NCBI RefSeq assembly: GCF_026745355.1
Contig: NC_079207.1
Coordinates: 36,123,430 to 36,187,429, forward strand
Length of the DNA: 64,000 nucleotides
Reading direction: 5' to 3'
Origin: Beta vulgaris subsp. vulgaris
Lineage: Eukaryota; Streptophyta; Magnoliopsida; Caryophyllales; Amaranthaceae
The first letter of the stretch is position 1. Every line of letters starts with the position of its first letter. Positions 23,336 to 35,835 of the stretch are shown here, piece after piece. A program made the position numbers and the translations under genes. The notes below the pieces were generated by a model that saw only the letters and a program-made list of their open reading frames with translations, had not been told where the DNA came from and searched no databases.

Positions 23336-24000
23336 CATACTCTAAAAGATTCAAACTTATAAAATCTTTAAAATAAACCATTAATACTTAATTGTCTTCT
23401 CACAAGTCACACCCACCCCCATAAACGAATTTTGTATTGAAAGGCTCCACCTTTCATTGCTCTGTTTTTCAACTCTTTAAAAGAATCATCACCACTTTTG
23501 TTTTCTTTTTACTCTTCTTTTTCTCTTATTTAATAACTCTTTTCAAATATCTCACCACATGGGAAAATCAATGCACACGACTCTGGCACATGAAATGATG
23601 TCCTCCACAAGAATTTCTAAATTGAAGATATCTTTTCTTTGAGGGCCAAATTCAAAATATTTAAATGTCAATTCCACCACCCCCTCCACAAAAATAAAAA
23701 TAAATTCCTCCACTCAACAAGAAGGCAATTAAATTATATTTATTTATCTTTACAAAAAAAAAAAAACATTTAAATTATATTACAAACAATTAATTCTAGA
23801 ACACATTAACGAGTAAAAACTAAGGTATCTAATTTAAAATGCATTTTGAAACGCAAAAAAGAAAAGAAAAGAAACTGCACGAATCCAAAGGATGATGTAG
23901 CAATAAGTGATAATAATGCAATAATGCAATATATGATAGCTAAGCGTATCTACCAGATCAAAACCCATGTTCTTGTTTTCTTGACTGTTAGCTACTTCCA
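23336..24000. other. Upstream region of the first permease gene
   Basis: AT-rich, no ORF or repeat family recognised beyond poly-A runs. Confidence 0.4.
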
Positions 24001-24002
24001 AG

Positions 24003-24012
24003 TATATATAAG
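24003..24012 (+). promoter_or_regulatory. TATA box of the first permease gene
   Basis: TATATATAAG about 131 bases before the ATG at 24143. Position and sequence fit a plant core promoter; inferred only. Confidence 0.45.
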
Positions 24013-24142
24013 AAAACGAGCTAACACTATACATCTGAGCTAAGGTTTTAACTTTTATGGCAAACTAAAGCTTAGACTTTTCAGAGAAAGAGTTGAGATT
24101 GTTTTTTTTTGGGTAGTTGAATCAAGGTATAAAAACTGAAAA

Positions 24143-27100
24143 ATGGGTTCAATTGATCTTCAACAACCCCTTGTGGTGGGCCCCGAAATATCAACAATCT
24201 CCGATGACACCCGGTTGCAACAGTTGGGTTACAAGCAAGAGCTCAACCGGGGCCTCTCGTATGTTATTTACTATCTTTTTTTCTCTTTTTACTTTATTTT
24301 CTGTTTGTGCAAATGACATTTGGTAAAACATGCACTTCCTTCTGTTGAAATACAACATTTTTGTTACTCTTAAATCTTAATGGTGTTTGGTCATGTCAAC
24401 TAAATGGATGAAATCTGAGGTGAGATTCTTTCTATTTTAGCATTCAAGATATCAACTTTCCTTTTTCTAGTTTGATGATCATATCTGTAATGTTGGATTG
24501 ATAAATATGAACAACTTGGTAATATTCCTGTAATATGATTTATTGTATATATAGTCGACTTTGATTCGTGTCCTGACAAATTCACCATTGAAGGGAGGGG
24601 TGAATAACCACAGACAACTCCATATAGGTTACATCCTACAACCAATTGGTGATAAGAGGAGTAGCCCATTAAGATTATATGTTAGTCACTCTCTCTTTCT
24701 TCAATGTGGAACCAGCTCACACATGTGGGTTTAACATGTTAACACTCCCCCTCACATCTCCCTATATGGGAATAACAATGGGCCAAGATGCTAATACCAT
24801 CACAAATTATCATTGGACCTGCACACACAAGCCCACACCGGAGGAGAGAGTGACCATACACAAGCCCATAAGAAGTTACAACCTAATTAAAATCCAATTG
24901 ACAGTAGGAGGAGTAGCCCATTAAGCTTATATGTTAGTCACTCTCTCTCTCTTTTTCGTCAACATGGGACAAGCTCACATGTGAGTTAACACTTTAACAT
25001 GTCCTCCTCCCAAAACTTTGATAATAAGCTTGTTCACTAATCACTTTGCCTCATATTGGAAATTTATGTCATGTATAAAACCCAGATATAACCACGTATA
25101 GAACTAATTTCATCTTTGTAATAGTAGATATCTCAAAATTCCGCCTCAAACTGAAATTGAGGATTAATAGTACTAAGTGCATGTTTGGTTGAGGGAGAAG
25201 TAGTAACTCGGTCTGAATTCCAGGCCTTGGTCTTCGGGCCAATGATCTCTCCTAATTACAAATAGGGCATGTTTGGTTTTTTATGTTTTACTAATTAGTG
25301 TTAGAAACGGAAACAAGAAACCCTTTCCAAATACATGTTTGGTATGACCGTATGAGGGTTGCCACCTAGTCCTTCAACCTTTTGGTAATAGATTACATTA
25401 ATCTCCTCAATCCTACATTTAAAAGTTTTTCCTTTCCGTAGTGGAACTATAACAGGTGGTGAATGTAATGATTATTGTTAACGTTTCTCTCTTTCATACT
25501 ATTCCCTTCCTATTCCATGACCTGAACCAATCATGTACTAAGAGTCCTCATACACTACGGGTAGAGTTGTACATCAATTTCAAGTGAAGTAGTCAATTAA
25601 ATGTTTATTCATGTTTAATGGATGTTCAAATTACCTATTTTGGTAATTTTGGAATAATCTGTATGTCGGCATTTTTGCTTCTCAAGGTATATCAGTAGCA
25701 GCAGTTGATTCTCACTTGGATTTCTTATATGGTTATGCAGGGCAATAGCCAATTTTGCAGTGACGTTCTCCATCATATCAGTGTTAACAGGTTTAACAAC
25801 AATGTTTAATATGGGGCTAACTTATGGTGGACCTGTAACCATGGTGTATGGCTGGCCCATTGTTGGTTTTATGACTATGATGGTGGGCTTATCCATGGCC
25901 GAGATATGCTCTGCCTTCCCAACTTCAGGTGGCCTGTATTTCTGGAGCGCTAGACTTTGTGGGAATCGTTGGGGCGCCTTTGCTTCATGGCTCACTGGCT
26001 GGTATGTCTTCCAAATGTTTCCTCGCCCCCCTTTAGTTAACGATTCTGCAATGACAAAGTAACAAAGACCCAGGGCCGTCTAATAAGGTGTTGAAATGAC
26101 ACACCACAAAGAGAACCCAAAAGAGGAGGGCGCCATATTATGAGGTGTCATTTTTCGCTGTTGTGGGCCCCATTATTATCATCATTATCATAGGGCCAGC
26201 AGAATTTTAGTGACCCCCCTGCCAAAACCACAACTTTTCTAGAAAAAGTATAAACAGTTGACAAGTTAAATCTACGGTCTTTCCAACACTCATAGGCCTT
26301 TGTGTTTTTAGTTTTATACTTCTTACTCCAATGATACCTCAATATAGTAAACAGATGTTTATCTTACTTTTGCAGGTTCAATATAGTTGGTCAGGTAATA
26401 CAGATATATGTTCTCTAAATAGAAAGTCCTTTGGCTAAGAAGAGGTTTTCATTAAAAATCATGTATGCATGATTGGCAGTGGGCTGTTACAACCAGTGTG
26501 GATTTCTCTCTGGCACAGCTGATTCAAGTGATTATTCTACTCAGCACAGGTGGGAAAAATGGTGGTGGTTATGAGGCATCCAAGTATGTTGTAATGGGCC
26601 TCCATGGCGGTCTACTTCTTACACATGCACTCCTGAATAGTCTTCCTATTTCATGCTTGTCCTTCTTGGGACAGATAGCTGCAGCATGGAATGTAGCAGG
26701 TAATGTGTAACGTATTGGCTCGATCTACTGATACTCGTGGATCTTTTTTCAATAAAATCTTTGTATCTAATATTTTCTTATAGCTAATAATTGATCTAAT
26801 CGTAGTGTTCTTTTAGGTGTCTTTGTGCTTATGATTCTCGTCCCCCTCGTTGCTAAGGAAAGAGCCAGTGCTGAGTTTGTTTTCACTCATTTCAACACGG
26901 ATAATGGCGAAGGGATCAAGAGTATAATTTACATCTTTGTTCTTGGACTTCTAATGAGCCAATATACTATCCTAGGCTATGATGCATCTGCTCACATGGT
27001 AAGGATCCTTGAAAAAATTACTCACTAAGAAACTCATAAATCATTCTAGTGTTTAGGATACTTCATTTTTGTCAATATATTTTACCATGTAATAGTAGTA

Positions 27101-28512
27101 GAATTCAAATAGAAGTTAAGATAGATGATCCAGCAATTATTTTGGAAACGATAAAACACTACTTTAGCTTCACTAAATTAATCCTTGTTTTTTGTGCTTT
27201 TTGCTGAATAACTTTCAATGACAGACTGAGGAAACGAAGAATGCAGACAAGAATGGACCCAAAGGAATTATTAGTGCCATTGTTATATCAATAATTGTTG
27301 GTTGGGGTTACATTGTCGGTATCAGCTTTGCAGTCACCGACATTCCTTACCTGTTGAGTAGTGAAAATGATGCTGGTGGTTATGCTATAGCAGAAGTATT
27401 TTACCTAGCATTCAAGAGCAGATATGGGAATGGAACTGGTGGAATCGTATGCTTGTGCATTGTTGCCATGGCCGTATTTTTCTGTGGCATGAGTTCCATG
27501 ACCAGCAATTCTAGGTAAACGTTTTCCCTTCTTTATCTATAATTAAAGTTCTTGAAAGATATGATGATCTTTGCCCTGGCCCAGTTCCCAAGACCTTTTG
27601 GGCTTTGGAATTTTTTTTGGCCTCATTTCGGAAACCCGTAAGATGAATTTCCTTTGGGTTATCGCCGCACAGGGCCACTCCCCTAGAGGCCTAACAAGCC
27701 CCAACCCCGTCCCTAACAATATTGAAATTTTGCTTGCACCAAGATTTGAACCTTGGTCTCCCTTGTGGGAGACAGGAAGTCATACCATTAGATCCAAGGG
27801 TCTGTGGCCAGCCTTGATGAGCTCTACTTCTATATTTTCCCAGCCTCGATAAGCTCTACTTCTATATTTTCTTTTGTGTTCTTTGTAATCTAGCTTAAGG
27901 AAGCTTGTAACCTTTATACACCATTTCTTTACTAGGATGGCTTATGCATTCTCAAGAGATGGCGCGATGCCTTTTTCATCAGTTTGGCAAAAGGTGAACA
28001 AGCAAGAAATTCCTATCAATGCAGTATGGGTGTCTGCTTTCATCTCCTTTTGCATGGCATTAACGGTATGCTTATCTTCTGGTCATAAGTTCACATTCCA
28101 TGAACCATGAAATTTATACTACTTTTTGACATTGTGTTCTTGCTCATACTTTCTCCTCTTGCAGTCTCTTGGAAGCTTGGTAGCATTCGAAGCCATGGTA
28201 TCGATAGCGACCATTGGGCTATACATATCATATGCCTTGCCAATATTTTTCAGAGTGACGGTGGCTCGAAAATCTTTTGTCCCTGGACCATTCAATTTAG
28301 GCCAATATGGGATTCTCGTTGGTTGGATTGCTGTGGCTTGGGTGATCACCATCTCACTCCTGTTCTCACTCCCTGTTGCCTTTCCTATCAACACTGAGAC
28401 ACTCAATTATACACCTATTGCAGTTGGAGGTCTTTTGATTCTTATTACTTCTTCTTGGTTTTTTAGTGCTAGATATTGGTTCAAAGGTCCTCATAAAAAT
28501 GTAGGTGTTTGA
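24143..28512 (+). CDS. BAT1-like: BAT1/GABA-permease-type amino-acid transporter (complete, 8 exons)
   Basis: Amino-acid/polyamine/organocation-type permease of the plant BAT1 group (bidirectional amino-acid or GABA transport). Exons, all GT-AG: 24143-24258, 25741-26001, 26376-26394, 26480-26699, 26817-26998, 27225-27514, 27936-28065, 28165-28512. Total 1566 nt, 521 residues, the usual family length (about 516). Landmarks: LGYKQEL near the N-terminus, FSIISVLTGLTTMFN, GLSMAEIC then PTSGGLYFWSA, GQWAVTTSVDFSLAQLIQVI, STGGKNGGGYEASKYVV, FVLGLLMSQYTILGYDASAH, VFFCGMSSMTSNSRMAYAFS, PGPFNLGQYGILVGWIAVAW. Multiple hydrophobic spans fit a 12-helix carrier. The 19-nt exon 3 encodes only FNIVGQ plus a split Trp. 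Start chosen as the first ATG in frame with LGYKQEL. Intron 1 (1.48 kb) and intron 6 hold repeat-like DNA. No defects seen. Confidence 0.93.
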
Positions 28513-29010
28513 GCTATCAAATATGGACCATTTTAACAAAATTATTCAAGCTAGACACATTATTCATGTATATTTACAAGGCAATCATTTGACATAAGCA
28601 AGCCGAGACTTGAATTTTGTAATAGTCAGTACTTAAGATGGAGAGTGATAAGAGTTTTGTGATATGAATATTAATCACCGTCTTCTCTCATGTGTTTGTT
28701 TTTTTTTTTGTTCTTTTTTTTTTTAATAGCGATTCGTCTCCTTAAAAATTACTATTTCCTACCTTTATCCATGATACTCCTTAATTAGTATTGATGATAC
28801 AAAGGTATATCAAGTTTACATATGAACATGTATAAAAGTTTATAGGCTCTAGGCAAAGCGTAAGAAATGACCCCCTTATCGTTTTTATGATTTGAATATA
28901 ATTTAATAAAAGATCAAAAAAAAAATTATTCAACATAACACATCTTAATACTTAAAAAAAAAAAAAACCTTTAAATGAATATTAATAAAAAGTCATCTGC
29001 TTCCTGAAAA
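28513..29010. other. 3' flank of the first permease gene
   Basis: AT-rich with poly-T and poly-A runs; no ORF of note. It presumably contains the 3' untranslated region. Confidence 0.4.
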
Positions 29011-29410
29011 TCATACAAAGCGGCTTCTTTGAGCATTTTGAGATGCAAAGTCATTTATAATTACATCAAGATCAATGTTTTCCAACATATCTTTCTCAAT
29101 CGATAATGTTGCCAAAACGTTTAACCTCTCTTGTGCCATTGATGACCTCAAATAGGTTTTTATAAACAGCAGTTTTGAAAAGCTTCTTTCCACCGATGCT
29201 TCGGTTACAAGCATTGTTAATAAAACTGTGTAAGCAATTGATATATTGGGATAACAATCCGCTGGATTGACATATTTGAGAATTTCAATAGCAGACATTA
29301 ATTCATTCGGCAAAGTGAATTGTAAGACTTTAAATTCAGAGAATAAACCATCTAGATCAACATTCGATAAATGGTAGAGTTAAACTTATGACAACATTCT
29401 TTCAACTCAT
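29011..29410 (-). pseudogene. hAT transposase C-terminal relic (hATC dimerisation domain)
   Basis: The minus-strand frame reads PNELMSAIEILKYVN, then VTEASVERSFSKLLFIKTYL, RSSMAQERLNVLATLSIEKD and a tail ending DFASQNAQRSRF. The A-S-V-E-R-S-F-S-K-L ... I-K-x-x-L-R-S-x-M-x-x-E-R-L pattern is the hAT dimerisation domain of ZMYM1-like plant proteins. Residues N-terminal to this (FSEFKVLQFTLPNELM) extend to about 29390, after which frame is lost. No BED finger or DDE core is present, so only the 3' end of a transposase gene remains. Confidence 0.8.
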
Positions 29411-30196
29411 TATCATCAAGTGATTTAACTTATGTGAATTATGTAAAAATCCAAAAGTACTTTCAAATGTCTTCAACTCGTCAAATTTAGACATGACCAA
29501 CAAATAATAGTGCGGGCTAATACAACCTAGCCCAGCTTGTGGGTCGTGTGGGACAAGCCTACGAAAAAGTCCAACCCAACTCGTATTATGAAATTGGTCG
29601 GTGGGCCGAGGTTGGATTTTTTGAGTCGAACCCATGAAAGCTCGCTACTAAACCCGCCTAATCCGGACCACGACAATGGTCCATCTCGGCTCATGAAACG
29701 GACAAGCCCAGCCTACAGACTAGCCAAGCCTACAGATTAACAATTGTGTATATTTTAATTAATTTTAAAGATTTCATGGTACAATAATAAATAACTCCAA
29801 TGATTAAATAATTTTGAAAAAAAAAATTCTCACGTCGACCAGCCCACGTACAAGGCCCACGAACCGCAAAAATCGCTTCCCGAACAGTGAAAATCGGTTA
29901 CAGACTGGTATCGGCCAAAAAAATTCAGCCCGCGAACCAACCCGTGTCATACCAAATAACCACCAGCAAAATATGAAAATACATCCTCCAATTGATTTAT
30001 GGTAACGTGCATACACATAGACTTAGACTGCAATTTCTTCCTAACCATATTAATAGCAAAAAAAATGGCATACCAGATAACCACCGGCAAGAAAAAATTC
30101 AAAACTTTTTAGTGCATTAATTAAACTCTTTGCTTCACTCATTGTGATAAGATTCATACAATTCTGAAAAAAGCTAATCTTATTAGGGGATATTGA
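29411..30196. other. Repeat-like spacer with GCCC-rich motifs
   Basis: 29500-29760 and 29830-30000 contain repeated GCCCA/GGCCC/CCCG motifs of the type found in plant hAT-related and other non-autonomous elements. No gene or boundary could be fixed. Confidence 0.35.
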
Positions 30197-33061
30197 TGTA
30201 ACACGCCGACAATTCTCTATTTTATAAAATATTTTTTATCACAAAACATAGAGTATTACCAATGTATTATCGCCGCGTGATAACGCATCAGCTTATTCAG
30301 AATTTGGTAGCGGAAATAAATAATAACTTTGAAAACATAATTAAACTTAGTCAACCACAAAGTCAACTCCAAAACCAAATCATAGTCAAACCAGGTCAAA
30401 AGTCAAACCACACCGTATTAAACCAAAGGTATTAAAGTGTAAAGGAAGTCAAAACACAAGCTCTACACGGTTCCCAGACACCTAATGATGATGCATCATC
30501 TTCAGACCTAGAATGGTTGATGCTTTATTGATCCGAAATGATTGCTCACCAAATGGGTCATTACAGGATCAATAAGGCACAACCATGATCAACACACAGA
30601 AAAACACGTAATCATCAAAGTTGAGTACTTAATAAAAAATAAAACATAAAGCCTAACATGATACTAATAAACATTAAATCAGAGATAAATAATAATACAA
30701 CAAAATAACAGGCTCACTATACTGAACATGACTCCACAACCAATAGATTAATAATAATTAAAATGAATAGTCAATGGATAAAGTTGTTCATACCAAACCA
30801 TGTCTTTAATTTAGAAGACGAAGTACGGGCGCCACTGCGTACTCCCACGACCAATGATATCGAGGTACTAATTAATAAAATAGGACACGGTGATCAATCA
30901 AATACCAAGAAAAGTCATGGGCTACCAACATGTACTCCAACTCATACTAGTATGACACTTCAAACGTGCACATGTCTAAAGCTAATTATTATTCGCTTTC
31001 CACTTTGAGTATTAATAAATTATTTATTTATTGTTATAACGGATGTGAGAGAGAAACAAATAACGAATTCAAAAGTAATAAAAACAGACAACAGAATTAC
31101 GTGGTTCACCAATTTGGCTACGTCCACGGCGAGTCGCGGTCAGCTCTCGTCAGCTGTTCGTAAAACAGTCATAACTTTCTTGTTTCTCAGCGGAATTGGG
31201 CATATGGCCTATCGTTGAAAAGCTCTTGGAACAAGCTATCACCTCCAATTTGAATCACATCAAAAAAAATTATAGATTGAGAGATATGTGCATTCAAAGT
31301 CAGCCTTATGTCATTCCTTCTTTACGCATTCTACCAAACACTTTCAAGGCACCATTCAAGGCACTATTATTACATTTATTGTGACTCACAAAATAAGACC
31401 ACCAACATAAATATCATTTATACACAAAATTCCGATTTTTATCATGGGATTAAATATGGTGATCAAAACCCAATTAATTCAAGAATAATCTCATTCATTA
31501 ATTAATAACCAACCAATCTTTATTTATTGACTTAAATCAACAATCAATCAACATCTCAATAAGTGAATATCCAACTTTACCAAACAAGGCCTAGGGTCCT
31601 TGTAAAGTAAAATATAATAATAATACAAGGGAACAACATGATACAATTCATGATCCAATCAACAATATATTTATTAATCCCTCATGTGAATTAATAAAAT
31701 AAACGTTCCCAACCCACATTCCTGCATCAATCATCCATACAAACATATAATAATCATAATTGGCATAACATGCTTTACAGAATGACATAAAACATGCAAA
31801 TTTACTTGAATATAAGCCACATATGAGCTATAAAAAGTCCCCTATACATGACTACACAAATCCTAATCTTAGGACATGATACTAATAGTCTAATAACACA
31901 TATGTATATACATAACTTGCGTAGATAATATGAGAGGCCCCTTTCTTAACGTCAGAAATCACTCAAAGTAAAGTCTGCAACTACCAAATACCAAAACATC
32001 CAAGTATTAATACTCTAAAAAAAATTACATAAAATTTATAATAATTTAAACCCTCTTTAGTACCCCTTAATATAGTACTACCGCACTAGTCATTAAAAAC
32101 CCTTAAAAATCAATACTTTAACATATAAAACCAGCATAAGTATACTAATAACAATACTTTAACATTTAAAACCACCATAAGTATACTAATAACAATTCCA
32201 GCAACATCTAACATTTTTGAAATTCTTTTAAACTTACTTTAACATAGTTATAAATATTAAAGTACTCAATTTCCATGAACTATAACATAGTACTATAGTT
32301 CTAGCTCTTAAAAACATCAAAAACCCACGCTTTCATGCTCAAAGACCTAATTTAAACATATATATTAAATCTGAAATTTATGTACTCCACTAAACTAATT
32401 ATATAATCTGAAATTAATATTAAAGTAGTTAAACATACAAATCTTAATTATTAAACCACCAAAATAATGCTTAAACATTCAAACTAAGCATCAAAATAAT
32501 ATAGAGGAGGAAGAGAAAATAAACCAAGAGCAGAGAGGAAGAAAACACGACTAAGAGAGGGGAGGAGCACCGGTAGCCAACTGCTAGCAGCACTGGTCGA
32601 TGGCGTGGCTGGCCGAGAAATCGGGAGAGAAAGAAAAACGAGTAAAGGGAGAGGAAGAAAGAGAGAACCGAGTGGGAGAGAGAGAATAGAAAATTAGGGT
32701 GTAATTTTGTATGGGGATTAGTGGGCTCTTTTAGGGTTTATGTAGGTTTGCTAAACTAACCCTTGTGGGTTTAGAGAAGTAAGTTTGGACTTTTAAACTT
32801 GGTTAATTGGTGATTGAGTTGAATCGGACTTCTCTAACCCATCTTTTAAAATCTTTTATACTACCACTCAAACTAATTAAATTATTAAATAATTAACTTT
32901 CAAAGTATCACCCAATAAAATATTTGATTATTTAAATATATTAAATAATCCTTTGACTTTAAAAATGGTCAACACTTTAAGAATTATTTTTTAAATACTA
33001 AAACATATATACATACACTTTATATATATCTATAAAATTCATAAAATTGTGGGGGATTACA
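30197..33061 (-). mobile_element. 3' LTR of a minus-strand Ty3/gypsy-type element
   Basis: On the minus strand it starts TGTAATCCCCCACAATTTT at 33061 and ends ...GTCGGCGTGTTACA at 30197. Just upstream on that strand (33062-33080) lies the purine-rich AAGAGGGGTAGAC, a polypurine tract, which gives the orientation. It shares both ends with the LTR at 43374-47664. No TSD pair was found, consistent with one end of a larger, truncated element. A block around 31035-31190 (TACGTGGTTCACCAATTTGG then GGCTACGTCCACGGCGAG) may be another inserted fragment. Confidence 0.65.
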
Positions 33062-34850
33062 GTCTACCCCTCTTAAAAAGAAGTTTGAAACTTGACACGA
33101 AAATCCTCACAGTTTCCACTTTTTTACTCAAATCTTCCATTTGGAAATACTTGTGCCACAACATGTCTGCACTTTACCAATTCTAAACCACTTGTAGGCG
33201 GTAGGCCAACTGTATAAGCCAAGTGAGTCCAATAAAGTAGGTGAGCTTGTTCACTCACCCATTATATGCTTAACTTGGTTTCTCTCTTAGCATTGCTAAG
33301 ATTTTAATGTGGGAATCCATGTATTATTTAACTCATCATACATATATATTTATAACTTGATTTCCCTCTTAGCATTGCTAAAATTTCGATGTGGGATTCC
33401 ATGTTTTGTGAAAGAAAAAAAATCACCCTACATATATGCTTTTATAACTTGATTTCCTTCTGAACTTCACTAAAATTTCAGTAATTTTGGACTTCATGTA
33501 TTAAAGAATACTTCCGACCTTGTTACAAGAAGACTATAAGTGCATTTAAATAATCAATGATTAAATAGTTTAATTATTAAATAATCAAATATTATAAAGT
33601 ATACTTCATTCCTTTTGTGAAGAAAATAGAGTATTAATTTAATCTTGTTTTCCAACTGAGGAGATACAAAATAAAGATCTGATGTATTTGATCTAAGAGG
33701 AATCAAACACAAGAGTAAATGTGCGGAAGTATCACTCGAACACACTCAAACAAAGTAACAAGGATAGGGCTTAGATGCTTGATGATAAAGGCTAAGCCAT
33801 CACAAGAAACAATCTAAGAGTATTGATGCATAAAGGCAAGGCCACCAGCAATCAAAGGGATGAATACTCAAAGTACTCGAAACACAAAAGTATGAAAATT
33901 GATTTCATTAATTAATTCTAAAACGTACATCCTAAACTATTTATAAGAACAAAGCATAAATCCTAATAGGATAAGGACAAGTCCCTAAGTCCTAAACTCC
34001 TAACACACTTGAATCATCCATCATTTTAAGAATATAGGCAAAACCATGACTCCTAATCAAAACAAAATAGCAACAACTAGAATCGACCTAAACAAGGATA
34101 TGAAGAAGTTCACCAAGTGAATTCTCCTAAGCTATGCTAACAACTTAGCACGCCACTCACACGTTTTCCTCATGCATAGTCATGCTTAATCATGCAAACA
34201 ACTACGTGTGTCGAAGACCTTATAAACCTTCCATGCATAGCCTCAATTGACTCCATATCTAAAGTAACATTCTTATGCATTAAGGCTAGCACATCATCAT
34301 CCATACTTGGATAAATATCTAAGTTGAGGTAAGGATAGTAGCTATTTATAAAGAAAATAAGGTTGGTGCTTGTTTTCGTAACTAATGTGGGACTTTATTG
34401 CCTAGTGGATTACTATTCAAGGTCCAAGTTAAATTACAAATAAAAATATAAATACTAATCTAAATTTTATCGAACGTGTTTGCAAGCTTTTGAGCTGAAC
34501 TCCATTATGCTCAGGCTCGGCTCGTTAAGGTCTCAAACCGATCCCGAACTCTAATCGAGCCCCTCCTAGCCGAGCTTTGATCGAGTTGAATCTGAATACT
34601 TTACGAGCCGTCCTAGCTCGTGAGCACTCCTAGTTAGTACTTTCTGTGTATTTTTTTCTTACTTAGAATCTTGAAATTATCCACAACTAAGAGAATTTCA
34701 AAATCATTTTTAATATATATAAAAAAACTTAGTTATTTGAAGTCTTTTTTTTATTTATTTCAATAAATACTTTATTAATATACAATCCGTCTAATTTTTA
34801 TTAGTATGTAATATAATCTATTGGAGGTTAAAAGAATAGGCTAATAAATG
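33062..34850. other. Truncated internal DNA and repeats left of the giant MULE
   Basis: 33062-33180 is probably internal DNA of the minus-strand LTR element. 33270-33480 holds three imperfect roughly 85-90-bp direct repeats (core CTTAGCATTGCTAA ... ATGTGGGATTCCATG). 34490-34630 contains GAGCC/CGAGCT-rich sequence typical of non-autonomous plant transposons. No gene recognised. Confidence 0.4.
34842..34850. repeat. Target-site duplication of the giant MULE, left copy
   Basis: TAATAAATG, identical to 61152-61160. The preceding C is also shared, so a 10-bp duplication cannot be excluded. Lengths of 9-11 bp are characteristic of Mutator-like insertion. Confidence 0.9.
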
Positions 34851-35010
34851 GAGCTATGATAAAACGATAGCAGCTAGAGACATAATTGTCTAAAGGAGGA
34901 CTAAAATGCAAATAAAATGTGGGAAGGAGTTTCCTAAAAGTTGGCTTTTAAATAAAATGAAAAAGCATGAAATGACAGAAATCTGGCATAAAGTGACGGC
35001 TGAGGACAAA
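34851..35010 (+). repeat. Left TIR of the giant MULE
   Basis: First 80 bases match the inverted right end at roughly 90 percent by eye. Similarity continues more weakly through AAAAAGCATGAAATGACAGA (right end AAAAAGCATGAGATGACAGA). Confidence 0.85.
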
Positions 35011-35835
35011 AAAAAGCTAACGTGTGTATTTGTGTGAAAGAAACAGGGAGGAGAGAGAATTATCAGTACTCTTGACTGAAAGATAAAAAGAAGAGGAGAG
35101 AGAAGGTTTGGAGAAGGAAAAAAATTCATCGGAGAAGAAGAGGAGATAGCGGATCCAACAGAGAAGAAGAAACTGGCGCCAATAATGTAAGTTAAATTTG
35201 TGATATATATTTAAATATTTAAAAAGTGGTAGTATTATATATTATTTAAATATTTAAAAAGTGGTGTTATTATATATTTAGTGGCGGAAAAATCTGAATT
35301 GTATATTTATATTGTTAAAAAAAAAATTCATGTAAGAAAAGTGATTTTTGGTAATTTTTAAAAATTAAAATTGTTTTATTAAGTGCGCGAATAATTGAAT
35401 TTATATTTATATTGTGAAAAAAAAAAATTGTAGTCATGCAGTGTGAAAGATAGGAATTGATGTGAAAACATTAAATGTAAAATATTTGTAAATTTAATGA
35501 TGGTTAAAAGCAAATTTGAAATGTTGAGAACTTATGATAAATTTTGTAATCTTCAATTTAGAATAAATTTAGAAATTATGAGAAAATTCAAATTTATGAA
35601 ATTTTTTTATTGTGACAAGAGAAATCGTGTCATGAGAACCTGGAAAAGTATGTTCAATTATGATCAGAGGTTAAATTTAAATTATTGTGTAATTTCTGCT
35701 GCTACTAGATATTATACAATCTGCTGCTACTAGATATTATACAATCTGCTAGTAGATAGTATAGTTTGCATTCCAACTACGAATCTTAATATAATTGAAT
35801 TGAATTTGTTAGTGTAATCAAGGAGTATTGCAGAA
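35011..35835 (+). other. Left subterminal region and leader of the protease gene
   Basis: Purine-rich to 35170, then AT-rich with a duplicated TATATTTAAATATTTAAAAAGTGGT-type segment (35200-35285). No ORF supported. Promoter and leader of the Ulp1-like gene are expected here. Confidence 0.4.

Noticed and set aside
30197..33061. Solo LTR with TSD
   Set aside because: Flanks (ATTGA and GTCTA) differ and a polypurine tract adjoins it, so it is one LTR of a larger truncated element, not a solo LTR.
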